Position numbers and translations under genes: made by a program. Shown piece by piece: positions 1-5,968 of a stretch of DNA of 8,602 nt. A model generated the notes under the pieces. It saw only the letters and a program-made list of their open reading frames with translations. It searched no databases and was not told the origin of the DNA. This DNA is from Burkholderiaceae bacterium. Lineage in GTDB: Bacteria; Pseudomonadota; Gammaproteobacteria; Burkholderiales; Burkholderiaceae_F. The stretch's first letter is position 1. Each line of letters starts with the position of its first letter. The stretch spans positions 1-8,602 of the forward strand of contig JACCYC010000084.1 in assembly GCA_013696665.1 (NCBI GenBank), written 5' to 3'.

Positions 1-766
1 GCACAAGACGATCGAAGCCGTCAAGGAAGCAAGCTTCAACCTGTATCCCGGCCGCACGCTCGGCGTCGTCGGCGAGTCGGGCTCGGGCAAGACCACGGTC
101 GGCATGATGCTGATGCGGCTGACGCCGGCGACCAAGGGCCAGGTGCTCTACAACGGCGTCGACCTGTTGACCCTGTCGGACCGCCAGATGATGGAGTACC
201 GGCGCAAGATCCAGATCATTTTTCAGAATCCGTACGCGAGCTTGAATCCGCGCTTCACCGTCGGCCAGATCTTGACCGAGCCGATGAAGATTCACGGCAT
301 CGGCGCGAGCGATCAGGAGCGCTTTTCGCTGGCGGTCGCGCTGGCGCGGCGCGTCGGACTCGCCGACGATTCGGTGCACAAGTATCCGCACGAATTTTCG
401 GGCGGGCAGCGGCAGCGCATCGCAATAGCGCGCTGTCTGTCGATGAAGCCCGATGTGCTGATCTGCGACGAGTCCGTTTCCGCGCTCGACGTGTCAGTGC
501 AGGCGACCGTGCTCAACCTGTTGCTCGATCTGCAGGACGAGTTCGGCATGACCTACATTTTTATCAGTCACGATCTGGCGGTGGTCAAGTACATGGCCGA
601 CGACATGCTGGTGATGAATCAGGGCGCGATCGTCGAGCGCGGCAATGCGGACGCAATCTACGCCGCGCCCCAGAACGAGTACACGCAGAAACTCCTGAAC
701 GCGATTCCGCGCGGTTACGCAGGACCCAGCGCGAGCCTGGAAGCGCTCGCCGCCAGCGCGACCTAG
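1..766 (+). CDS. Peptide-type ABC transporter ATP-binding protein, 5'-truncated by window edge
   Basis: This is the C-terminal 254 residues of a nucleotide-binding subunit that hydrolyses ATP at the inner face of the cytoplasmic membrane to drive import, most likely of oligo- or dipeptides. The open frame begins at base 2 and has no start in the window; the ATG at 104 is internal because the Walker A motif GESGSGKT lies before it (71-94). In order follow the Q-loop (FQNPYASLNPR), the signature FSGGQRQR, the Walker B region LICDESVSALD with its catalytic Glu, and the switch His in ISHDL. The phrase SALDVSVQA and the tail YAAPQNEYTQKLLNAIP, which matches the oligopeptide-transporter C-terminal extension, point to the OppF/DppF group. 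It could instead be the second half of a fused YejF/GsiA-type double ATPase, since the N-terminal part is outside the window. The substrate cannot be told. Confidence 0.93.
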   Translation, partial: HKTIEAVKEASFNLYPGRTLGVVGESGSGKTTVGMMLMRLTPATKGQVLYNGVDLLTLSDRQMMEYRRKIQIIFQNPYASLNPRFTVGQILTEPMKIHGIGASDQERFSLAVALARRVGLADDSVHKYPHEFSGGQRQRIAIARCLSMKPDVLICDESVSALDVSVQATVLNLLLDLQDEFGMTYIFISHDLAVVKYMADDMLVMNQGAIVERGNADAIYAAPQNEYTQKLLNAIPRGYAGPSASLEALAASAT

Positions 767-774
767 TTTCACGC

Positions 775-1464
775 ATGAGCGGCCGCAAGCTTGCCGACGC
801 GCTCGGCCGCGTGATCGCACTGCGCGCCGAACTTGCGACGGACGCGCAACACAAGAAGCGCTGGGTGGCGCTCAAGCAGTGGCAGATTCAGCGCCTGCGC
901 ACTACGTATGCCGACCTGCTCGCGACCCCTCGTTACAAGGACGCCGCCGAGTTCTTCCTCGAAGAGCTCTATGGTGCGAAGGATGTCGATCAGCGCGACA
1001 CCGAAGCGCAGAAGGTAGCGCCGAAGCTTGCAAGCCTGCTTCCCGCACGGGCGATCGATGCGCTGCTGCTTGCGGTTCAGCTGGAAGAGATCGCCGAGCG
1101 GTTCGACATCGAAATGTCGCGCACCATCGAGTTGCCGATCACTGCCGAGAGCTATGCAGAGGTCTATCGCGCGACGGGCACTGAGGCCGAGCGCGTTCGT
1201 CAAATCGAGCTGGCGGATCGAATCGGCAGGGCGTTAGAAAAACTGGCCAAGGTGCCGATGCTGTCGACGATGCTGCACATGGTGAAGGCGCCGGCGGCGA
1301 TGTGGGGGCTGTCACATCTGCACCGTTTTCTGCAGCGCGGATTCGACGCTTTCGTCGGTATGCGCGGTGCCCGCGAATTTCTGGAAAAGACCAATCGCCG
1401 CGAGCTGGCGATCAACCGGCGGTTGTTTGCGAGTGATCCCGAGCCGTTTCGTCCACTCGAGTAA
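775..1464 (+). CDS. FFLEELY-motif protein, function unknown
   Basis: A 229-residue soluble protein with no signal peptide and no membrane segment. It is rich in charged residues and predicted helix. Residues 60-67 read FFLEELYG, the signature that names a family of uncharacterised, mostly betaproteobacterial proteins; the following D-x5-D region and the LLPA stretch (88-91) also fit what I recall of that family. No catalytic motif is evident. The ATG lies 8 bases after the stop of the ABC ATPase gene and no convincing Shine-Dalgarno sequence precedes it, so translation may depend on ribosomes coming off the upstream gene. The next in-frame Met is at residue 114, past the motif, so this start is the only sensible one. 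The family call rests on the motif and length; the role is unknown. Confidence 0.85.
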   Translation: MSGRKLADALGRVIALRAELATDAQHKKRWVALKQWQIQRLRTTYADLLATPRYKDAAEFFLEELYGAKDVDQRDTEAQKVAPKLASLLPARAIDALLLAVQLEEIAERFDIEMSRTIELPITAESYAEVYRATGTEAERVRQIELADRIGRALEKLAKVPMLSTMLHMVKAPAAMWGLSHLHRFLQRGFDAFVGMRGAREFLEKTNRRELAINRRLFASDPEPFRPLE

Positions 1465-1496
1465 TTGATTACGCTTCCCGCCGCTTCACAACCCGG

Positions 1497-1502
1497 GGAG
1501 GA
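1497..1502 (+). promoter_or_regulatory. Strong ribosome binding site of the four-helix membrane gene
   Basis: GGAGGA-like core within CCGGGGAGGAAAC directly before the ATG at 1506. It is the best Shine-Dalgarno sequence in the left third of the window and fixes that start. It contrasts with the absent site before the FFLEELY gene, suggesting independent, stronger translation of the membrane protein. Confidence 0.7.
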
Positions 1503-1505
1503 AAC

Positions 1506-1922
1506 ATGAACAAGAAATTCCTGATCGCGTGGGTCGTGCTGTTCATTGCCTGGATGGCGGGTGATTTTCTAGTGCACGGCGTCCTGCTGAAGCCAGACTA
1601 CTTGCAGCTGGCAAGGCTGTACCGGTCGGACGCCGAATCGCAGGCGTATTTTCAGTGGATGCTGCTCGCGCACGTACTAATGGCGGGCGCGTTCGCATGG
1701 ATTTACGCGCGTGGCAGGGAAACGAAGCCGTGGAAGGCGCAGGGTGTGCGATATGGGTTAGCGGTTGCGCTGCTCGGTGTGATTCCGGGCTATCTTATTT
1801 ACTACGCCGTGCAGCCGCTGCCGGGGGTCATGGTGGTCAAGCAGATCATCTTCAGCGGCATCCTGATCGTCGTTCTCGGAATCATCGTCGCGTGGCTTTA
1901 TCGCGATACGGCGACACCCTGA
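1506..1922 (+). CDS. Small four-helix integral membrane protein, function unknown
   Basis: A 138-residue very hydrophobic protein with four likely membrane helices at about residues 5-27, 50-68, 82-103 and 110-132. Between helices 1 and 2 is a polar loop (28-49), and between 2 and 3 a short basic loop (RGRETKPWK). The first helix contains a Trp-rich segment followed by GDFLVHG. It starts with ATG behind a strong ribosome binding site, GGGGAGG, ending six bases upstream. Forty-one bases separate it from the FFLEELY gene and no terminator hairpin is seen there, so read-through is possible. Its last 25 bases overlap the end of the RDD gene on the other strand. I do not recognise a named family with confidence; similar small membrane proteins occur widely in Proteobacteria. 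Confidence 0.85.
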   Translation: MNKKFLIAWVVLFIAWMAGDFLVHGVLLKPDYLQLARLYRSDAESQAYFQWMLLAHVLMAGAFAWIYARGRETKPWKAQGVRYGLAVALLGVIPGYLIYYAVQPLPGVMVVKQIIFSGILIVVLGIIVAWLYRDTATP

Positions 1923-2443
1923 TCTCTTCCATGAGGCGGTACGCGCACGATGCGCGTGCCGGTGCAGCGGTCATGCAGCAAACGCCGCTGAGGATCGATC
2001 AGTGCCGGAGTCAACAAGAGCGCGAAACCGCCAGTCAGCGCAAGCAGCGTCCAGACGGCAGTTCTCGGCAAAAGTGCACCGATCGCCAATCCCGGCAGCC
2101 AGAGATGCCACGACAGCAGGTAACGCGCGACTGCGCGTAAGCGACTCGGCGGCCGGCCGCGGGTGTCGACAACTTTCAAACGCCAAGCCTTGAGTGCCAG
2201 CGTCTGGCCCGTCCGAGTCCAGCAGAGGACGAAGTAAATGCCGACGGCAGCAAACAGTGACGCTTGGAGCGCGGCGCGTTGAGAGAACGACAGCGGATAA
2301 GACCATTGCTGTGATGCGAGCACGAGGTAACCGACCGCGAACAGAACGGCGAGGATGAGTATTGCGTCGTAAACCATCGCAGCGAGCCGCAAGATCAACC
2401 CTGCCGGACAAGGCGTTGCAGGATGCGCACACTCGTCAGTCAC
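1898..2443 (-). CDS. RDD family membrane protein
   Basis: A 181-residue inner-membrane protein of the RDD family (conserved Arg and two Asp). The hallmark N-terminal motif is RLAAMVYDAILI, with Arg19 and Asp26 in the first helix. Further hydrophobic segments lie at about 57-76 and 112-147. The family's central motif appears as WTRTGQTLALKAWRLKVVD (75-93) and the closing motif as LLHDRCTGTRIV (155-166). RDD proteins have mostly unknown roles; some have been linked to ion transport. The start is GTG at 2443, chosen because it leaves a normal-length N-terminus before the RDD motif; the next Met (residue 23) would cut into it. The Shine-Dalgarno sequence is weak (GAAAG). It is the last gene of the leftward sigma-factor operon, 21 bases after DUF3106, and runs 25 bases into the opposing membrane gene. 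Confidence 0.9.
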   Translation of the reverse strand: MTDECAHPATPCPAGLILRLAAMVYDAILILAVLFAVGYLVLASQQWSYPLSFSQRAALQASLFAAVGIYFVLCWTRTGQTLALKAWRLKVVDTRGRPPSRLRAVARYLLSWHLWLPGLAIGALLPRTAVWTLLALTGGFALLLTPALIDPQRRLLHDRCTGTRIVRVPPHGRDQGVAVSR

Positions 2444-2464
2444 TCGACGAGTCTTTCGGCTTCG

Positions 2465-2965
2465 CTATTTCGTCGGTCCAGGTTCAGCGGGTGCCGGGGA
2501 CGGCAAAGGTGGCGCTGCCTGCTTCTTGGCCGCTTGATCCGCCAGCGCGCGTTTCTTCTCATCCGGCAATGTTTGGTACCGCTGCAGCTTTTCCTGCCGC
2601 TGGTCGGCCGGCAGCTCGTACGCCTGGCGAAAATTCTCGCGCGCGGTCGTGCGCTGCTCGGGCGACAGGCGCGCGTACTCGCCCATGCGCTGATGCATGC
2701 GTTTCTGAGCGTCGGGCGTCAGGCGTGAAAACCCGCCGGCCATTTCGAGCCACTTTGTCTTGCGCTCGGGTTCGAGCGTCTCCCACATCCCGGAAAGCGG
2801 CGCCAGCGCTTCGCGCTGCGCAGACGTGAGGTCGTTCCAGCTAGGTTTCGAAGGCGGGGCTACGCGTGTGGTCTTCGAGGCCGGCGCTGGCGCCTGTGCG
2901 ACGGCCGCACCCATGCTCCCCGCGATCAACGCGCCTGCAAAAATGAAGAGCAATTTGAAGTGCAA
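2465..2965 (-). CDS. DUF3106 family exported protein
   Basis: A 166-residue protein with a cleavable signal peptide (basic HFK, hydrophobic LLFIFAGALIAG, likely cut after AVAQA near residue 25), so the mature protein is expected in the periplasm. The body (about 42-145) has the DUF3106 pattern: SWNDLTSAQREALAPLSGMW, then KWLEMAGGFSRLTP, RMGEYARLSPEQR, NFRQAYELP, and LQRYQTLPDEKKRALAD. The repeated LT/LSP-x-x-R helical hairpins recall Spy/CpxP/ZraP-type periplasmic stress proteins, though homology is not shown. The ends are Pro/Ala-rich and likely disordered. The start is TTG at 2965: an in-frame TAG only three codons upstream, which is also the stop of DUF3619, excludes a longer protein, and a later start would destroy the signal peptide. 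It lies 9 bases after DUF3619. Confidence 0.88.
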   Translation of the reverse strand: MHFKLLFIFAGALIAGSMGAAVAQAPAPASKTTRVAPPSKPSWNDLTSAQREALAPLSGMWETLEPERKTKWLEMAGGFSRLTPDAQKRMHQRMGEYARLSPEQRTTARENFRQAYELPADQRQEKLQRYQTLPDEKKRALADQAAKKQAAPPLPSPAPAEPGPTK

Positions 2966-2974
2966 AGCCGCCGC

Positions 2975-3388
2975 CTACAAATCTTCCGTTTCACCGCGCA
3001 ACAGCAGGCCGAATCCCTTGTCGGCATACGCTCTGATCGGAGTTTGATCCATCAGCACTGCAAAATCCATAGCCGCCACATCGGACATACGGTCCGGCGT
3101 CTGCGGTTGCTGCCATTGATAGATGGCGATGAAGCCGACGATCAGGGCAACCACCGGTGTCGCCACGCCGAAACTGCCGAACCAGCCGAGCCGCGAGCCG
3201 CCGTCCGAGGAACGCCCGCCCGCCGCCTGCAGCGCCGGCGCCCACGCGGGCGCAGTGGACGTTTCGCGATGCCGTGCCAGCGCGGCGGCGCGCGCTTGCT
3301 CGAGTCGATAGGTGGTTTTGTAGTCCAGCTTGCCCGCAGCCTCGTTAAGCGCCTGGCGGATCTGGTAACCGAATTCTTTTTCGTTCAT
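2975..3388 (-). CDS. DUF3619 family single-pass membrane protein, candidate anti-sigma factor
   Basis: A 137-residue protein. Residues 1-45 are a charged helical region (MNEKEFGYQIRQALNEAAGKL and an Ala/Arg-rich helix). A flexible Gly/Ser/Ala linker (46-70) and one membrane helix at about 73-92 (VATPVVALIVGFIAIY) follow, then a C-terminal tail expected on the periplasmic side. This matches the uncharacterised DUF3619 family in length and layout. The ATG at 3388 was preferred over an upstream start at 3445 because the family begins with MNEKEFG-like sequence, and because this ATG overlaps the TGA of the sigma factor gene as ATGA, implying coupled translation. Position and topology suggest it may hold the sigma factor at the membrane, but this is inference: no canonical zinc-type anti-sigma motif (HxxxCxxC) is present. 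Confidence 0.88.
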   Translation of the reverse strand: MNEKEFGYQIRQALNEAAGKLDYKTTYRLEQARAAALARHRETSTAPAWAPALQAAGGRSSDGGSRLGWFGSFGVATPVVALIVGFIAIYQWQQPQTPDRMSDVAAMDFAVLMDQTPIRAYADKGFGLLLRGETEDL

Positions 3389-3951
3389 AAAGTTATTCCC
3401 CGTGCCCGCAGCGCCCGCGCCAACGAATGCGTTGCGCGTGAACAATGGGTCTTGACGCTCCCCTCAGAGCACCCCATTAGCGCCGCGGTTTCCGCAACGT
3501 CCATCTCTTCCCAGTAACGCGCCAAAAACGCCTCCCGTTGACGGGTGGGCAAGCGAGCCACCTCCTCCTCAATGATTGCGATGACCTGGGAGCGCTCTAC
3601 ATGATCGGCTGCGCTCTCAGCCGATTGTGACCCCGGCATCGCCTCCAAGGTTTCGAGGGGATCGAAATTGTCGTCTTCATTGTGCGGAGACAAAGCCGAG
3701 AAAAGGGTGACCCAAGTCGATCGGACCTTCTGGCGGCGGAAAAAATCGTAGGTCGCGTTCTGCAGAATCCTCGTAAAAAGCGGCGGCAACTCGGCAGCCG
3801 GCCGATCGCCGTATTTTTCCGATAATTTCATCATCGCGTCCTGCACGATGTCTAGCGCGGTATCTGCATCTCGCACGGCATACTGGGCCTGCTTGAATGC
3901 GCGCCGCTCGACGCCCGCCAGGAAATCGGCGAGTTCCTTACCCGAGGCCAT
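3385..3951 (-). CDS. ECF-like RNA polymerase sigma factor (sigma-70 family)
   Basis: A 188-residue transcription factor expected to direct RNA polymerase core to a specific promoter set. Region 2 spans about 13-78 (ERRAFKQAQYAVRDADTALDIVQDAM, then RILQNATYDFFRRQKV). An acidic linker follows (about 85-118, including NEDDNFDPLE). Region 4 spans about 122-182, with RLPTRQREAFLARYWEEMDVAETA and the recognition helix around CSEGSVKTHCSRA. The start ATG at 3951 gives the family-typical opening MASGKELADFLAGVERRAFK; an upstream start at 4050 would add 33 residues unrelated to sigma factors. No strong Shine-Dalgarno sequence precedes either start. It heads the leftward operon and its TGA overlaps the DUF3619 ATG. 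It is diverged from ilvI, a linkage common in Burkholderiales. The regulon is unknown. Confidence 0.93.
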   Translation of the reverse strand: MASGKELADFLAGVERRAFKQAQYAVRDADTALDIVQDAMMKLSEKYGDRPAAELPPLFTRILQNATYDFFRRQKVRSTWVTLFSALSPHNEDDNFDPLETLEAMPGSQSAESAADHVERSQVIAIIEEEVARLPTRQREAFLARYWEEMDVAETAALMGCSEGSVKTHCSRATHSLARALRARGITL

Positions 3952-3979
3952 CGAAAAGCTTTGTAGTGCTATCGGTTGG

Positions 3980-4008
3980 TTGCACGATCTATTTGCACAA
4001 TGTGGTGC
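3980..4008. repeat. TTGCAC direct repeat with adjoining GCAC/GTGC dyad upstream of the sigma gene
   Basis: TTGCAC occurs at 3980-3985 and again at 3993-3998, 13 bases apart. The second copy is followed by AATGTG and then GTGC, making a short dyad (3995-4008). It lies 29-57 bases upstream of the sigma factor start, a fitting place for an operator or a promoter element of the leftward operon. The units are short, so chance is possible. Confidence 0.25.
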
Positions 4009-4054
4009 GCTGCCGTATCTTCCCGCGCTCTTGTTCAAGATTAAAGGCAAGATA

Positions 4055-4084
4055 GCTTATCGATTACAGCTTATCCGCTTATCG
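4055..4084. repeat. Three GCTTATC(G/C) repeats in the ilv/sigma divergent region
   Basis: GCTTATCG (4055-4062), GCTTATCC (4069-4076) and GCTTATCG (4077-4084) are direct repeats with start-to-start spacings of 14 and 8 bases. They sit in the only AT-rich island of the divergent intergenic region, about 100-130 bases before the ilvI start. Such tandem short repeats suggest cooperative binding of a regulator, but no known regulator site is matched with certainty. Confidence 0.45.
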
Positions 4085-4092
4085 ATAATAAG
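4078..4092. promoter_or_regulatory. CTTAT-N5-ATAAG dyad overlapping a -10-like GATAAT; candidate ilvI promoter/operator
   Basis: CTTATCGATAATAAG has 5-base inverted arms around CGATA and fits the T-N11-A spacing of LysR-type regulator sites (T4079, A4091). GATAAT at 4084-4089 matches the sigma-70 -10 consensus at five of six positions for the rightward ilv operon; TATTAT on the opposite strand is also -10-like. No good -35 hexamer lies at 16-18 bases (best is ATTACA at 4063, spacing 15), so the promoter may need an activator. This is a candidate only. Confidence 0.35.
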
Positions 4093-4167
4093 TAAGCGCA
4101 CAGCGCCCGCCGCACCGCCGCCACAAGCGCGCAGGGAACGGCAACCAATCAATTTCCTGTGGACTTT

Positions 4168-4174
4168 GAGAGGG
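4168..4174 (+). promoter_or_regulatory. ilvI: Ribosome binding site deciding the ilvI start
   Basis: GAGAGGG lies 8 bases before the ATG at 4183. The longer in-frame reading from GTG 4159 would run through this site, has no Shine-Dalgarno sequence of its own and adds eight residues not typical of the enzyme, so ATG 4183 is chosen. Confidence 0.7.
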
Positions 4175-4182
4175 TTCGAAAG

Positions 4183-5895
4183 ATGGAATTGACCGGCGCC
4201 GAGATCGTCGTTCGCTGTTTGCAGGATGAGGGAGTCAAGCACGTCTTCGGTTATCCGGGCGGCGCGGTCCTCTACATCTACGACGCAATCTTCAAGCAGG
4301 ACAAGTTTCAGCACATTCTGGTTCGCCATGAGCAGGCAGCTGTTCATGCCGCCGACGCCTATTCGCGCTCGAGCCAAAGGATTGGTGTCGCGCTGGTGAC
4401 CAGTGGTCCCGGCGTGACCAACGCGGTGACCGGAATTGCCACGGCATACATGGACTCGATCCCGATGGTGATCCTGACCGGGCAGGTACCGACACACGCG
4501 ATCGGCCTCGATGCGTTTCAGGAATGCGACACGGTGGGCATCACCCGGCCCTGCGTAAAGCACAATTTCCTGGTCAAGGACGTAAGCCAGCTTGCCGAAA
4601 CGATAAAGAAAGCGTTTTTCATCGCGCAAACCGGCCGCCCCGGCCCGGTGCTGGTCGACATTCCCAAGGACGTGACGATAGCGCGCTGCGAGTATGAGTA
4701 CCCGCACGAGGTTTCGATGCGGTCATACAAGCCGGTCGCGAAGGGTCACGCGGGACAGATCAAGAAAGCGGTGCAGCTGCTGCTGACGGCCGAGCGGCCC
4801 ATGGTCTACACCGGCGGGGGCGTAATTCTTGCGAACGCGTCCGATTTGCTCAACCGGTTTGTCAATCTGCTTGGGTTTCCGTGTACCAACACGTTAATGG
4901 GCCTCGGCGCCTTCAAGGCGAGCGACGATAAGTTTGTCGGCATGCCGGGCATGCATGGCACGTACGAAGCGAACATGGCGATGCAGCACTGCGACGTCCT
5001 GATAGCGATCGGCGCCCGTTTCGATGATCGCGTCATTGGCAATCCGCAACACTTCGCCAGCCATCCGCGCAAGATCATTCACATCGATGTCGACCCGTCG
5101 TCGATCTCGAAGCGCGTCAAGGTCGACATCCCGATCGTCGGCGATGTGCACGATGTGTTGACCGAACTCGTAACGCAGATCGAAGCGTCGTCGCTGCGTC
5201 CGGATCCGGCCGCGCTGCAGTCGTGGTGGCGGCAGATTACGGAGTGGCGCAAGGGTAATTGCCTGCACTATCAACAGAACGGTGGAGCGATCAAGCCGCA
5301 GTACGTGGTCGAGAAGCTGTGGGAGATCACCGGCGGCGACGCCTTTGTCACTTCGGATGTCGGGCAGCACCAGATGTGGGCAGCGCAGTACTACCGCTTC
5401 GACAAGCCTCGGCGCTGGATAAACTCGGGTGGCCTTGGAACCATGGGGGTCGGGCTTCCGTATGCGATGGGCGTTCAGATGGCAAATCCAGGCGCCGATG
5501 TGGCCGTCATCACGGGTGAAGGCTCGATCCAGATGTGTATTCAGGAGCTGTCTACGTGCAAGCAGTACCGGCTGACGCCCAAGATCGTGAATCTGAACAA
5601 TCGTTACCTCGGCATGGTGCGTCAGTGGCAGCAGATCGACTATGGAAGCCGGTACTCCGAGTCGTATGTCGATGCCTTGCCCGATTTCGTCAAGCTCGCT
5701 GAGAGTTATGGCCATGTCGGATTGCAGATCGACAAGCCGGCTGATGTAGAGCCAGCGCTGAAGGAGGCCTTCGGAAAGTACAAGGACCGTCTTGTTTTCC
5801 TCGATTTCATCACCGACCAGACCGAGAACGTGTGGCCGATGGTGAAGGCCGGCAAAGGACTGACCGAAATGCTGCTCGGATCGGAAGATTTATGA
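4183..5895 (+). CDS. ilvI: Acetolactate synthase (acetohydroxyacid synthase) large catalytic subunit
   Basis: A 570-residue cytoplasmic enzyme using thiamine diphosphate, FAD and Mg2+. It condenses two pyruvates to 2-acetolactate, or pyruvate with 2-oxobutyrate, as the first common step of valine/leucine and isoleucine synthesis. The N-terminal TPP domain (about 1-165) shows GYPGGAVL and the catalytic Glu50 in LVRHEQAAVHAAD. The central FAD-associated domain spans about 190-330. The C-terminal TPP domain (about 370-540) carries the cofactor motif GEGSIQM (445-451) through LNNRYLGMVRQWQ (471-483). GEG replaces the textbook GDG, but GEGSIQMCIQELSTC is, to my knowledge, usual in Burkholderiales, so activity is expected. 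The end, ENVWPMVKAGKGLTEMLLG, is also typical. Its regulatory partner ilvH follows after 73 bases. The gene could equally be labelled ilvB; ilvI is used because of the ilvH pairing. Confidence 0.97.
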   Translation: MELTGAEIVVRCLQDEGVKHVFGYPGGAVLYIYDAIFKQDKFQHILVRHEQAAVHAADAYSRSSQRIGVALVTSGPGVTNAVTGIATAYMDSIPMVILTGQVPTHAIGLDAFQECDTVGITRPCVKHNFLVKDVSQLAETIKKAFFIAQTGRPGPVLVDIPKDVTIARCEYEYPHEVSMRSYKPVAKGHAGQIKKAVQLLLTAERPMVYTGGGVILANASDLLNRFVNLLGFPCTNTLMGLGAFKASDDKFVGMPGMHGTYEANMAMQHCDVLIAIGARFDDRVIGNPQHFASHPRKIIHIDVDPSSISKRVKVDIPIVGDVHDVLTELVTQIEASSLRPDPAALQSWWRQITEWRKGNCLHYQQNGGAIKPQYVVEKLWEITGGDAFVTSDVGQHQMWAAQYYRFDKPRRWINSGGLGTMGVGLPYAMGVQMANPGADVAVITGEGSIQMCIQELSTCKQYRLTPKIVNLNNRYLGMVRQWQQIDYGSRYSESYVDALPDFVKLAESYGHVGLQIDKPADVEPALKEAFGKYKDRLVFLDFITDQTENVWPMVKAGKGLTEMLLGSEDL

Positions 5896-5923
5896 AGCCC
5901 CACCGCGTTTATTACGATGGCTG

Positions 5924-5965
5924 CCCCCTTGGGGGGTGGAGTGCCCTTCGGGCGCCCAGGCGGGC
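5924..5965 (+). repeat. GC-rich hairpin cluster in the ilvI-ilvH gap
   Basis: Three potential stem-loops are packed into 42 bases: CCCCCTTGGGGG (5924-5935); GTGCCC-TTC-GGGCGC (5941-5955, six pairs including one T.G); and GCCC-AGGC-GGGC (5954-5965). The last one includes the likely ilvH Shine-Dalgarno sequence AGGCGG (5958-5963), so it could mask it. None has the following T-run expected of an intrinsic terminator. Similar CCCCCTTGGGGG / GCCCTTCGGGC stretches recur between genes in some betaproteobacterial genomes, so this may be a copy of a dispersed element; only one copy is in this window. Confidence 0.5.
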
Positions 5966-5968
5966 TCT

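Noticed and set aside
4000..4044. A 14-codon leader peptide (MWCAAVSSRALVQD) that might attenuate ilvI
   Set aside because: It has only two Val, one Leu and no Ile, lacks a ribosome site, and lies upstream of the likely promoter; no terminator/antiterminator pair follows.
3952..4050. 33-residue N-terminal extension of the sigma factor from the start at 4050
   Set aside because: The extension has no sigma-factor similarity and the family-typical opening MASGKEL starts at 3951.
5514..5660. GEG instead of GDG in the IlvI thiamine diphosphate motif as a sign of lost activity
   Set aside because: GEGSIQMCIQELSTC is, to my knowledge, common in Burkholderiales acetolactate synthases, and the rest of the site including the NN pair and RQWQ is intact.
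4894..5715. A 273-codon open frame on the - strand inside ilvI
   Set aside because: It is a mirror of ilvI codon bias; the composition is rich in Arg, Asp and His and there is no recognisable domain or ribosome site.
5921..5936. Intrinsic terminator between ilvI and ilvH
   Set aside because: The CCCCCTTGGGGGG stem has too short a loop and is not followed by a T-run, and ilvH must be expressed with ilvI.
5936..5968. N-terminal extension of IlvH from GTG 5936
   Set aside because: The eleven extra residues are encoded by GC hairpins, do not resemble IlvH, and the ATG at 5969 aligns exactly with the E. coli protein start.
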